A stretch of DNA of 64,000 nt from JAICJC01 sp963709425 (GTDB taxonomy: Bacteria; Actinomycetota; Thermoleophilia; Gaiellales; JAICJC01). The stretch is taken from the NCBI GenBank assembly GCA_963709425.1, contig CAVPWG010000005.1, positions 248,001 to 312,000 of the forward strand, written 5' to 3'. How positions within the stretch are numbered: position 1 is the stretch's first letter; each line of letters opens with the position of its first letter. Below the pieces are notes generated by a model. The model was given only the letters and a program-made list of their open reading frames with translations, was not told where the DNA came from and searched no databases. Both the position numbers and the translations under genes were made by a program. This document shows, piece by piece, positions 1-7,759 of this stretch.

Positions 1-275
1 AGGCGTTCAAGGCTCATAACGAGCGGCGCGCAGCGATCGAAGAAGCGGGCCATGTGCCTGAGGATGAGCCGGTCCCATTCGCGTGCGAGTGTGACGATGC
101 CGAGTGTGCCACGGCGATTGAGCTGCCGCTCGGCGAGTACGAGCGGGCCGTGACACCCGTCGACCGTTTTGTGGTTGCCCCCGGCCATGAAGATCAATCT
201 GTCGAGGTCGTCGTTGAGCGGCGCGACACGTATCTTGTCGTCTCCAAGCCGGATCTCAAGCGGCGACGTGGTTGA
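1..275 (+). CDS. Small conserved acidic protein, 5' end outside the window
   Basis: The frame is open from the left edge (codons from base 3) to a TGA at 273-275, so only the last 90 residues are seen. The visible part has a short basic helix (F-K-A-H-N-E-R-R), then a cysteine motif CECDDAEC, then ELPLGEYERA and RFVVAPGHE, and ends VVSKPDLKRRRG. I recognise this layout from small actinobacterial proteins of unknown function in which F-x-C-E-C and the APGHE motif are conserved. The cysteines suggest metal binding, but that is inference. A GTG at 54 lies inside the conserved region and is unlikely to be the real start. Confidence 0.7.
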   Translation, partial: AFKAHNERRAAIEEAGHVPEDEPVPFACECDDAECATAIELPLGEYERAVTPVDRFVVAPGHEDQSVEVVVERRDTYLVVSKPDLKRRRG

Positions 276-412
276 GCCGGAAAGAGCACGACGTTTGGGT
301 CGCCGTTCTTCGTCGATCGCGTCTAGCGGAGATGCCGCCGTCCAAGAGTAGGCGGTGATCGCTGCCACAGGCGAGTGCTACGGAGCCGCGAAGCAGGGTA
401 TACGCCTCTCTG

Positions 413-859
413 GTGACGTCGACGATTCTCAGCCGGCGGTGGCCCGCGACTGCGAGATCGCTGCCCGACGCCAGACACGCCACCACCGACGCACTTACGC
501 AGGCTGGCGTCGTCAACGATCAGCTGCTCGCTGCGATCGTTCTCGCCATGAGCGAAGCCTTCGGAAACGCAGTCCGTCACGCCTACCCAGACGCTGTCGG
601 TGATGTCGACCTGACGATCGACTACGACGACCGGGACGTCAGCATCAGGGTTTCCGACACGGGTGTTGGGATCGATTGTCCAACCCCAGAACCTGGCCTC
701 GGCTTGGGTCTGCAACTGATCGGCGCCCTCACGACCACATGGAAGATCGACTCCGACGCCACCGCAACGACGCTCACCATGCGCTTCAACTCGAACCCCG
801 AACCGCCGCCGTCACCCGAACACACCTCGGACGTCCACGACCCCGAGACGCCGGTCTAG
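413..859 (+). CDS. RsbW-like anti-sigma regulatory factor (HATPase_c_2 serine kinase)
   Basis: This 148-residue protein has the GHKL ATP-binding fold of anti-sigma factor kinases. The N box is SEAFGNAVRHAY at about residues 47-58, the G1 box is DTGVGI at about 82-87, and a glycine-rich G2 stretch GLGLGLQLIG follows at about 95-104. Proteins of this family bind a sigma factor and phosphorylate an STAS anti-anti-sigma partner in the general stress response. No STAS or sigma gene is adjacent. The start is a GTG at 413; the last 25 residues are a Pro/Glu-rich tail. A degenerate copy of the same family lies at about 12,150-12,300. Function is from family knowledge; the partner is unknown. Confidence 0.85.
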   Translation: MTSTILSRRWPATARSLPDARHATTDALTQAGVVNDQLLAAIVLAMSEAFGNAVRHAYPDAVGDVDLTIDYDDRDVSIRVSDTGVGIDCPTPEPGLGLGLQLIGALTTTWKIDSDATATTLTMRFNSNPEPPPSPEHTSDVHDPETPV

Positions 860-1253
860 CCAAGGCGTTCACTGCCCAGACTCCGATCGTCATAGGAGGC
901 GTCTTAGAACGACGGTTCGCACAGCCGCCACCTGGGCATTCGTAGGGCGTGAGCGACGATCAGATACGGCGGGCCGACGACACGACCGCAAAACCCGTCC
1001 CACAGCCGGCGAGGGGGTCAGAGGTCGTTCCTGTCGTCTCGGATCGGAACTCGAACCTCCAGATTGGTGGCACCATCATCACCTTCCACGCGCGGCGCCC
1101 GCGGAAGACCCTCTAGGCGAGACCCCCCTCCTCGAACTGAGGTTACTGACCAGGGGAGGCCGGGATGGGATTCCAGCCGCAACAGATGCATAATCGGATA
1201 CCCCGTGGTCCGTGGATCTCGATCCCATATGGCCACGCTGCCGCGAAGCTTGC
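860..1253. other. Intergenic stretch without a convincing gene
   Basis: About 390 bases between the anti-sigma gene and the end of the SDR remnant. Open frames exist on both strands (for example 1018-1401 minus), but their composition is Arg/Pro-rich and matches no family I know. It may hold the eroded 3' portion of the SDR pseudogene. Confidence 0.5.
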
Positions 1254-1751
1254 CTACCGCTCGATCATCTGCCGGTAGGTCATCACCTCGGGTCCGCCGG
1301 CATCGAAGATCTGGCCGATGGCGGCGTGGTTTCCCGCGACGCCCGCCAGGTAGCGCGCGACGTCGTCGACGGCGATCGGCTGGGTCGGGGTCGAGACCCA
1401 ACTCGGAGTGATCATCACCGGCAGCCTCTTCACCAGTCCGAGGATCGTCTCGAAGGCGGCGCTGCCCTCGCCGATCACGATCGCTGCGCGCAGGGTCGTC
1501 ACGGGCACGCCGTCCGCCGCCAGGCGCTCTCCAGTCTCGCGCCGGCTGCGGAGGTGCGCGGAGGTGGACGGGTCGTCCCCGCCGAGGCCGCCGAGGTACA
1601 CGATCTGCTTCACACCCGCTCGGGCGGCGCCTCTGGAGACGTTCGCCGCAGCCCGCCGGTCCTGCTGCTCGAAGTCACGCGCGCCGAGCGAGTGGACGAG
1701 GTAGTAGACGACGTCCGCACCCTCCAGAGCACCGAAGACGGCGACCGTCAC
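1254..1751 (-). pseudogene. NmrA/SDR-type NAD(P)-binding protein, middle fragment only
   Basis: The fragment reads from EGADVVYYLVHSLG through VKQIVYLGGLGGD, LRSRRETGERL and TTLRAAIVIGEGSA to PEVMTYRQMIER, then a stop. This is the middle of the extended NAD(P)H-binding SDR family (proteins of roughly 300-480 residues). The N-terminal GxxGxxG dinucleotide-binding segment (about 60 residues) is missing. So is everything after the Y-R-Q-M helix. At the 5' side the frame runs straight into the end of an unrelated remnant near 1750, which suggests a deletion junction. No function is expected. Confidence 0.75.
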
Positions 1752-2015
1752 CGCGGAGGCTCGCCGTCGAGTAGCTCGAAGTAGCGCCGGCTCACGGCCG
1801 CATGGAATGGCTGCTGGCCCTTCGCGTAGAGGATGCCAGCCCACGGCGGAGACCCGCCGCGCGGAGCAAGTCTCGGCAGATAGCCTTCGACAGTGACGCT
1901 CAACTCGTACTCCCCGGCGCTCGGCCGTTGCCGCAAACGCAACCCAACCGCCCGCCCGCAGCGCTAACAAGCCGCCCTCAATCCCGTAGCGGCACAAGAC
2001 TTCGCCGTCACCGAC
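1748..2015 (-). pseudogene. Remnant of an unrecognised actinobacterial protein, one frameshift
   Basis: Two adjacent minus-strand frames look like one broken protein. One reads GDGEVLCRYGIEGGLL (about 2012-1920). The other reads ELSVTVEGYLPRLAPRGG and then FHAAVSRRYFELLDGE (about 1900-1760), before a stop at 1748. A cysteine-arginine-tyrosine motif followed by a beta-rich half and a terminal A-V-S-R-R-Y-F motif resembles uncharacterised actinobacterial proteins I have seen. I cannot name the family with certainty. The frame changes near 1920-1940, and the 3' end abuts the truncated SDR remnant. Confidence 0.4.
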
Positions 2016-2279
2016 GCCGAACTGCGGGCGGCCGAAGCGAAACAGCACGGCTCCACCCAGAAGCCTGTGCGTCCGCCCACGCCGGTCCAACTCGCCCGCA
2101 CGCCGCCACGAGTTACAGTTCGACGGCCTTCCAGTAGGTCACGCCCAACCATCTGGCCCCCGCCTCCGAGGCGTCGACCCTGGCCTCGGAGAACACCACG
2201 CGCTGGCACGACTCGAACGCGCCGTCCGCAAGCACGCGATCGGTGGTGTGCCAACCGCGAAGGCCGCTCACCGCGACTG

Positions 2280-2477
2280 TTAACGCTCGACGATCGTCGT
2301 GCCGGCCCGCCGGCCCGCCGACACCATCCAGACCAGCGAGAAGACCAGCCCGAGCGCCCCGGCGATCATGAGCACATCCCCGACGATGTTCCAGTTGATG
2401 TGCGCCGTGTGCAGGGTGACCGCAAACCGGAGAATCGCCCCAGCCGCGATCAGGATGATGGCGGTTCCAACGCCCAT
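2280..2477 (-). CDS. DUF6458-like two-helix membrane protein
   Basis: A 65-residue protein starting MGVGTAIILIAAGAIL. One hydrophobic helix covers residues 4-18, a short loop contains HINWNIVG, a second helix LMIAGALGLVFSLVWM covers about 37-52, and the tail is basic (GRRAGTTIVER). This is the typical form of the small actinobacterial DUF6458 family, whose role is unknown. I chose the internal ATG at 2477 rather than the longer frame from 2543, because the family begins at this methionine. A 27-codon single-helix reading frame sits just upstream on the same strand and may be co-transcribed. Confidence 0.8.
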   Translation of the reverse strand: MGVGTAIILIAAGAILRFAVTLHTAHINWNIVGDVLMIAGALGLVFSLVWMVSAGRRAGTTIVER

Positions 2478-2484
2478 GTCTGCC

Positions 2485-2568
2485 CTAGACCCGACGGCCG
2501 GCCACGTTGCGCCAGATGAACAGCGCCAGCGCAATGATCGCAAGAATGACCAGAATTTCGATGAGCAT
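2485..2568 (-). CDS. 27-residue single-transmembrane peptide
   Basis: The frame reads MLIEILVILAIIALALFIW followed by a basic tail RNVAGRRV and a TAG. A purine-rich GGGGAA lies a few bases before the ATG. The peptide is one hydrophobic helix with a positively charged C-terminus. It is seven bases upstream of the DUF6458 gene on the same strand, so the two could be co-expressed. Small peptides of this type are common in actinobacteria but poorly described. Coding status is inferred from the ribosome-binding-like sequence and the sharply hydrophobic composition. Confidence 0.5.
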   Translation of the reverse strand: MLIEILVILAIIALALFIWRNVAGRRV

Positions 2569-2718
2569 GAGTTCCCCTTCTTCGGGGTGGCTGAGCGGCT
2601 AGCTCGCGTTCGCTAACCGCCCATCGCGACGATTGTCGCCCGAAGTGGATACCCATTCCGCTGCGACCCTAACCGCGCACGGCGCACCAGCTACGGGCCC
2701 GGTTCGGAGCGCCGGCGG

Positions 2719-4182
2719 TTGGGGTACGTCATCCGGATGCGTGCCCCTTCCGCGATGGACCGTGTCGATCGAGCGATTGGACGCAGTGTCACTACGGCGG
2801 TGCGGGCCAAGCATCGGCGTCGGTTGGCTCGTGTGAGCAATCCCGTACTTGATGCGCCGCCCGGCGGCTGGGCGGTGGATGGGCCGCCTCCGCGTTCGGG
2901 AAATCTCCTCCGCGTACTGATCGACGGCGAGGAGGCGCTCACCGAGGTCGTGGATGAGCTTCGGGGCGCCCGGTCGCATGTGCATCTGACCGGGTGGTTC
3001 ATGTCCCCGGACTTCGTGTTACGTGACGCTGGGCGTCCAGTCGTCTTGCGGTCGTTGCTGGCCGAGGTGGCGAGGCGCGTCGACGTGCGCGTGCTCCTGT
3101 GGGCGGGTGCGCCGCTTCCCGTCTTTCGGCCATCCCGCCGAACCGTGCGCCGGGTGCGTGACGAATTCCGGCAGGCTGCCCCGATTCAGTGCGCTCTCGA
3201 CGCACGCGAACGGCCGCTTCATTGCCATCACGAAAAGACGATCGTTGTCGACGATCGAGTGGCGTTCGTCGGCGGCATCGACCTGACGAGCTTCGGCGGC
3301 AATCGCCGCGACAGCAGTGACCATCCGGCGCGGGCCCAGCTCGGGTGGCATGACGCTACTGCTCGCCTCGAGGGGCCTGCCGTCGGGGACGTGGCTGCCC
3401 ATTTTCGGATGCGCTGGAGCTCGGTCACTGGACAGCGGATCGCAGTTGGCGCTCCGCCAGCCGCGGCGGGATCAAGCACGGTGCAGTTCGTTCGGACGAT
3501 TCCCGAGCAGATCTATCCCGGGTGCCGGCGGGGATCGTTCGGGATTCTCGAGTCGTACCTTCGAACCCTGCGAGGAGCCCAACGCCTGGTGTATATCGAG
3601 TCGCAGTACCTATGGTCGCCGGAGATCGTGCGAGTGCTGGCCGCGAAGCTGCGACACCCGCCGAATGACCGGTTCAGGATCGTGCTCGTGCTTCCGGGCA
3701 AGCCGAAGGGTGGAGGCGATGACACCCGCGGCGCCCTGGCCGAGCTGGTCGACGCGGACGACGGCGCTGGTCGAGTGCTGGCGTGCTGCTTGAAAGCGCG
3801 TTCCGGCCCGGCCACCGACCCGATCTATGTGCACGCAAAGCTCGCAATCGTGGACGACTCTCGACTGATCATCGGCTCCGCCAACCTGAACGACCATTCG
3901 CTGTTCAATGACACCGAGGCGTGCCTCGTCACCGACGACCGCGACCTGGCCAGAATGACCAGGCACCGCCTCTGGGCTGAGCACCTCGAATCCGACATCG
4001 ACGATGTGTCGGGCGATCCGACGGATCTCGTCGACCACCGCTGGCGGCCGATCGCCCAGGCACAGCTGGAGCGGCGCCGGTCGGGACTGGCACTCGATCA
4101 CCGGCTGATGCTCCTAGACCACGTCTCACGCAGGTCGGACAGACTGCGCGGCCCGCTTCAGGGTCTCATCGTTGACGGTTAG
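2719..4182 (+). CDS. Phospholipase D / cardiolipin synthase-like protein
   Basis: This 487-residue protein carries two HKD catalytic motifs. The first is H-C-H-H-E-K-T-I-V-V-D-D near residues 168-179. The second is V-H-A-K-L-A-I-V-D-D at about 370-379, followed by GSANLNDHS. The two halves form the active site of PLD-superfamily transphosphatidylases, which make or hydrolyse phosphodiester bonds in lipids. No transmembrane anchor is obvious, unlike bacterial cardiolipin synthases, so a soluble PLD role is equally possible. The TTG at 2719 gives the longest frame; ATGs at 2737 and 2755 are alternatives. It stands alone, transcribed toward the Nramp/PRC operon. Confidence 0.85.
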   Translation: MGYVIRMRAPSAMDRVDRAIGRSVTTAVRAKHRRRLARVSNPVLDAPPGGWAVDGPPPRSGNLLRVLIDGEEALTEVVDELRGARSHVHLTGWFMSPDFVLRDAGRPVVLRSLLAEVARRVDVRVLLWAGAPLPVFRPSRRTVRRVRDEFRQAAPIQCALDARERPLHCHHEKTIVVDDRVAFVGGIDLTSFGGNRRDSSDHPARAQLGWHDATARLEGPAVGDVAAHFRMRWSSVTGQRIAVGAPPAAAGSSTVQFVRTIPEQIYPGCRRGSFGILESYLRTLRGAQRLVYIESQYLWSPEIVRVLAAKLRHPPNDRFRIVLVLPGKPKGGGDDTRGALAELVDADDGAGRVLACCLKARSGPATDPIYVHAKLAIVDDSRLIIGSANLNDHSLFNDTEACLVTDDRDLARMTRHRLWAEHLESDIDDVSGDPTDLVDHRWRPIAQAQLERRRSGLALDHRLMLLDHVSRRSDRLRGPLQGLIVDG

Positions 4183-4323
4183 CGCACACGACCGCCGGCC
4201 CTGCAGGGTCATGCGCTTGCGCCTAGCATGTCGAATGCGACCTCGTCGACATCGCACCAGCTCCAGTACGCGCCGGTCCAGGCCGAGCGGAGCTCGGCGC
4301 ATATGCGCAGCTGCGCTCGCGCG

Positions 4324-4413
4324 GATATCATTGATGTCGCCTTTGGCCCGGTCGGTCTTGCCCTCCGCCCGGCGTTTGTCGTCGTCGGCCAAGTCGCCTT
4401 GGGCTTGCCCCTT
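4324..4413 (-). pseudogene. CsbD-like stress protein remnant
   Basis: Within a longer minus-strand frame (4126-4464), a stretch of about 30 residues reads K-G-Q-A-Q-G-D-L-A-D-D-D-K-R-R-A-E-G-K, then T-D-R-A-K-G-D-I-N-D-I. This is the charged repeat pattern of CsbD-type stress proteins. Flanking parts of the frame are Arg-rich and unrelated, and the usual N-terminal start is absent. I regard it as a relic downstream of the PRC genes. It could instead be a small functional protein with an unusual N-terminus. Confidence 0.5.
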
Positions 4414-4484
4414 GTATGTGAAGGCCCTGGGCCGGCTGGGCCGTCGCCCTTCGCATGGGCGCACGTCGAGAGCCGAGGTGGCTT

Positions 4485-4748
4485 CTAGTCGCGGACGGTG
4501 ATCTGTGAGCCGATGTGAAGGACGCGCTTCCAGGGGATGATGTCGTGGTTGTGGGTCTTGGCTTGGTTTGGCCCGCCGCGGCTATCGGTGGCGATGCCGT
4601 AGCGTTCGAGTAGGCCTAACTCGCCGGCGACGAGGCCGGTCACGGTTAGGCTTTGTCCGACGATTTGGCCGCGGATGTCGTGTACGTGGCCTAGGGTCCG
4701 GCCGGACTGGGTGACGACTTTTCGGTTGAGGAGCTGGGACAGGCGCAT
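4485..4748 (-). CDS. PRC-barrel domain protein (last gene of the Nramp operon)
   Basis: An 87-residue PRC-barrel protein. The opening MRLSQLLNRKVVTQSGRTLG and HVHDIRGQ are the first strands of the barrel, and IIPWKRVLHIG closes it. PRC barrels are small beta domains found in RimM, photosynthetic reaction centres and many unknown actinobacterial proteins, where they likely mediate protein contacts. Its ATG shares one base with the TGA of the upstream PRC gene (TGATG), so translation is probably coupled. The consistent pairing with a metal transporter suggests a regulatory or accessory role in transport; this is inference. Confidence 0.85.
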   Translation of the reverse strand: MRLSQLLNRKVVTQSGRTLGHVHDIRGQIVGQSLTVTGLVAGELGLLERYGIATDSRGGPNQAKTHNHDIIPWKRVLHIGSQITVRD

Positions 4749-5092
4749 CAGGATCCTGGGAGCCTCCCGACACGGGCGCCCCAGCGGTCGTCACCGCGGT
4801 TCAGGCGCAGTTCCGACGCTGGACGCTTGAGGGTCACGACGGATGAGACGGAGGTGACTTCGGGCCATGGCACGTGGACGGCATTTCCTGAGAGGCGGGC
4901 TGCGAGGCGGCCGAGGCGGCCGCGGGAGTGCCAGGCGTTGCCGCCGACGAGGATCTCCGCGACTTCGGGGGAGTCGCCGTTGAGACCGGTGATCTCGAGG
5001 TCGTCGACCTTGCCGCAGTTGTTGCCGTCGCTGTCGACGAGTTGGTGGTCGAGGATGCCGAGGGCGAGGTCGACGTCAGTGATCTGGGTCAT
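4748..5092 (-). CDS. Second PRC-barrel domain protein, coupled to Nramp
   Basis: This 114-residue protein starts MTQITDVDLALGILDHQLVDSDGN. Barrel motifs include CGKVDDLEITG, a central VAEILVGGNAW, and HVPWPEVTSV near residue 85. The start codon overlaps the stop of the Nramp gene (ATGA at 5089-5092), and its own stop overlaps the next PRC start. I chose the ATG at 5092 over the longer frame to 5407 because the upstream part lies inside Nramp and is not protein-like. The two PRC genes share the fold but are divergent in sequence. They belong to different subfamilies rather than a recent duplication. Confidence 0.85.
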   Translation of the reverse strand: MTQITDVDLALGILDHQLVDSDGNNCGKVDDLEITGLNGDSPEVAEILVGGNAWHSRGRLGRLAARLSGNAVHVPWPEVTSVSSVVTLKRPASELRLNRGDDRWGARVGRLPGS

Positions 5093-6324
5093 CCTTGGCC
5101 TCCGTGGGTGAGCAGCATCAGGGGTATGGCGGAGACAGCGATCAGGAGGATGACCACGAAGTAGAGGATGCCGAGGGTGTTCGCCAGCCTTCCGTTCACG
5201 TTGGGGCCCATGTAGCTCGGGTCGTTCGCGACGAGGAGGATGGGTAGGTAGGTCAGGGGCAGGGCGACGACCGAGAAGATGACCGAGTATTCGGTCAGCT
5301 TTACCGGGTCGTACCCGGTCATGACCACTGCCATGGCGAGACCGAAGATCGCGATCCATGCGAGGGTGAAGCGGGCGGCTCCAGCGGGTCGTTCCTTTTT
5401 GCCCCACTTCCAGCCGAAGAACTGGGCGAGGTTGTAGGCGCCGGAGAAGGACGTCTCGATGGCTGCGCCGCCGACGGCGAAGAGGATGCCGACCAGTGCC
5501 AGCAGCAGGCCGACCTGACCCAAGACGTGCTCGGCGGCGAGGGGTGGCGTGCCGAGAAACGCGGGCGAGATGCCCCGTGGCAGGAACAAGACCGCCGCGA
5601 CGATCATCAATGAGAGAGACAGGAAGCCGCCGAGACCGTATCCGATCATCGTCGTCACCTTGTTCAGCCCGAGCTCCTGAAGTCCCCAGCCGTCCTCGAC
5701 GGCTCCCGAGGAGTAGAAGTAGACCTCATACGGAGTCATCGCTGCTCCGAGCAGCCCGACCACGAAGTACAGGTACACCATGAGGCTGCCACCGGAGTGC
5801 GCCCCGGGCACAAACCCGCGGCCGACCTGGCCCCAGTCGGGGTGCAGCTTGATCGCGGCCACGGCGAAGACGAGCAGACCAAGACCGAGATACCCGAAGA
5901 TCCGCTCGATCCACTCGAACGGCAGAATCCAAGAGCAGAGCACGAGGCCCGCGATCGCAATCAGGATCAAGTAGCGGTACGGAAGACCCGACAGCAGCTG
6001 GAGGCAGATGGCGATCCCGCCGACCTCCGCGGCACACGTCATCAGGTTCACTACTTCGGATGCGACGAGAGTCGTTAGTCCGGCACCGAACCCGGCCCGC
6101 TCGCGGACCAGGTCGAACACCGGCCGCTTTGCGACCGCCGAGACGCGTCCACACATCTCCGAGTAGACGATGATCCCGACCACGCCGACCACGACCACCC
6201 ACAGCAGCTGGAAGCCGAAGGTCGCTCCCGCCTGCATATTGAACACGAGATCGCCGATGTCGACGAACCCGCCGATCGCCGACAGGATGCCGAGCGCGAC
6301 GGCAAGCACGTTCTTCAAGCTCAT
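5089..6324 (-). CDS. Nramp-family divalent metal transporter with altered metal-site residues
   Basis: A 411-residue polytopic membrane protein with about eleven hydrophobic segments and the Nramp fold. TM1 carries G-G-F-V-D-I-G-D (Asp22 to Asp25) where classical Nramps have D-P-G-N. TM6 reads L-G-A-A-M-T-P-Y-E at about 192-200 where classical MntH/DMT1 have A-x-x-M-P-H-N. The methionine that selects transition metals is therefore a threonine in my alignment. This places it among divergent Nramps whose substrates may differ (for example Mg2+ or Al3+); the substrate is unknown. It overlaps by ATGA with the lipoprotein gene before it and the PRC gene after it, forming one operon. Confidence 0.85.
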   Translation of the reverse strand: MSLKNVLAVALGILSAIGGFVDIGDLVFNMQAGATFGFQLLWVVVVGVVGIIVYSEMCGRVSAVAKRPVFDLVRERAGFGAGLTTLVASEVVNLMTCAAEVGGIAICLQLLSGLPYRYLILIAIAGLVLCSWILPFEWIERIFGYLGLGLLVFAVAAIKLHPDWGQVGRGFVPGAHSGGSLMVYLYFVVGLLGAAMTPYEVYFYSSGAVEDGWGLQELGLNKVTTMIGYGLGGFLSLSLMIVAAVLFLPRGISPAFLGTPPLAAEHVLGQVGLLLALVGILFAVGGAAIETSFSGAYNLAQFFGWKWGKKERPAGAARFTLAWIAIFGLAMAVVMTGYDPVKLTEYSVIFSVVALPLTYLPILLVANDPSYMGPNVNGRLANTLGILYFVVILLIAVSAIPLMLLTHGGQG

Positions 6325-6836
6325 GTAAGCGACCGGCCGAGCGCCTCGATCCGCAAAGCCGCCACCTCGAGACGACGACTAAGCGCACGATCCTCGGCTC
6401 CCGACGCGTCACGGATGCGATCGAGGTACGAGGTGACTTGTGTCGCGAGCACCGCGAGCCGGCGCCGCTTTGGATCGAGGGATGCCGTAGTCGTGGCCGC
6501 CTCTAGGGACATCGCGGTCTGCGAGGCGGCGCCGCCCAGCTCGGTGGAATGCTCGTCCGAAAAGGTGCGCGTCGTCCTGCTCAACGCGGCGTCCTCCGCC
6601 AGCAGCGCACCCTCGGCAGCTACCGACTGCAGCGACTTCGCCTGCTGCGAAAGCGCGCCCGCATCCAACTCCCCGCCACCGCCGCACCCAGTAACGAACG
6701 CTACGGCGACCCCCAAGGCCAGAATCCGCCGTACACTCGTATTCGCCCAAACCAGACATCCGTCATTCCACGCTGCCTGCTTGCGGGAACCCGAGGGCCA
6801 GCCGACGCTACCGGCCCCTCCCCTCGGCCCAGCCAC
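6321..6836 (-). CDS. Putative lipoprotein, first gene overlapping Nramp
   Basis: The protein contains a lipoprotein signal: R-R-I-L-A-L-G-V-A-V-A-F, then the lipobox V-T-G-C followed by glycines. After that comes a roughly 120-residue helical, Ala/Ser/Arg-rich domain with no recognised family. The stop overlaps the Nramp start (ATGA), so it is part of that operon and probably acts at the outer face of the membrane. The start is uncertain. A GTG at 6836, just after the preceding gene's stop, is used here, but it leaves about 35 residues before the signal core. No ATG or GTG lies closer in frame. A small indel near the 5' end is possible. Confidence 0.6.
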   Translation of the reverse strand: MAGPRGGAGSVGWPSGSRKQAAWNDGCLVWANTSVRRILALGVAVAFVTGCGGGGELDAGALSQQAKSLQSVAAEGALLAEDAALSRTTRTFSDEHSTELGGAASQTAMSLEAATTTASLDPKRRRLAVLATQVTSYLDRIRDASGAEDRALSRRLEVAALRIEALGRSLT

Positions 6837-6837
6837 C

Positions 6838-7341
6838 CTACGAGAACGCGCGCTTCGCAGCGTCGATCCGGAACGGTTCGAGCCTTTCTCGCTGATCCAC
6901 AGCACGTTGGATCAATGCATCCAGGTCGACACCCAAGCCGCGGGGAACAACCTTCAGAGCCCGCCAACCGGCCGGTTTTCCGTCGACGCCCAATGCCAGC
7001 GTCTCCGTCTCCATCAGACGGCTCAGGTGTTCGCTGCCGGTGACCCGATGGTCAAACTTAATCTTGCTGGCCTTCTCGAGCAGCCAGCCGCCTGCCACCT
7101 TTATCGCGCTGGGTGAGACCTCAAGCGCTTCCATCACCTGCTCGAGCGCAGCTCGATCCGCCTCAACGTCTAACTCCAACTCGGCAAGGCAAGCGCCAAA
7201 CTCACCGTCACCGTTCGTCGAGCGAAGCTTGGCAATGAGTTCGATCGCAGCCGCGGAACCTGCGAAATGGTCGGTCAGGTATGCGCCTAATGGCGTTGAA
7301 ACGGACACGCGGCTCAAGGTACCCCGCACCCCGCACACCAA
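6838..7341 (-). CDS. Conserved helical protein of unknown function
   Basis: A 167-residue, largely helical soluble protein. Recognisable blocks are LGAYLTDHFAGSAAAIELI near the N-terminus, LEQVMEALEV in the middle, GGWLLEKASKIKF at about 95-107, and LSRLMETETLALGVDGKPAGW followed by a basic C-terminus. I have seen this architecture in uncharacterised bacterial proteins, but I know no assigned activity. It sits one base upstream of the lipoprotein-Nramp-PRC operon on the same strand and may be its first gene. A start at the GTG before S-V-S-T-P-L is as plausible as the ATG at 7341. Confidence 0.7.
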   Translation of the reverse strand: MVCGVRGTLSRVSVSTPLGAYLTDHFAGSAAAIELIAKLRSTNGDGEFGACLAELELDVEADRAALEQVMEALEVSPSAIKVAGGWLLEKASKIKFDHRVTGSEHLSRLMETETLALGVDGKPAGWRALKVVPRGLGVDLDALIQRAVDQRERLEPFRIDAAKRAFS

Positions 7342-7401
7342 AACGAGCGAGCGGCACGGCTTCCTCTTGGCCGCCCAGCACGATGGGCGGAGGCCGCCGC
7401 C

Positions 7402-7698
7402 ATGCTCGAGGTTGAGGATCCCGAAACCGACGCGCTGCGCGGAAAGATCCTAGCTCGCAGCGGTGAACTTGAGCAAGGCGAGCGCATCACGAGGCGTGCC
7501 GTCGAGCGTCTCAAGACCTCCGACTACCTGGACACACGAGCCAAAGCCTCCATGGATCTAGCCGCCGTGCTCCGCCTCGCCCAACGGTTCACCGAAGCCG
7601 CCGCTGCCATCACCAACGCCATTCGTCTCTACGAGCAAAAGGGAAACACAGTCTCCGCCAAAACCGCTCGTGACCTGCTGCGAACACGAACACCCTGA
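7402..7698 (+). pseudogene. TPR tail of a large signalling ATPase/cyclase-type protein
   Basis: The 98 residues form two TPR-like helical pairs: ALRGKILARSGELEQGERI, then AKASMDLAAVLRLAQRFTEA and AITNAIRLYEQKGNTVSA, ending in TRTP. This matches the C-terminal end of long AfsR-like or adenylate-cyclase/AAA proteins in which TPRs follow an ATPase. Nothing upstream encodes the rest, and the start has no good ribosome-binding site. I read it as a truncated remnant, though a short free-standing TPR protein is possible. Confidence 0.55.
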
Positions 7699-7759
7699 AG
7701 ATGCCCCGGGCGTCTCCCCCTGATCCGCGCACTCGGTCCCCCCGATATCACCTCCGCGG

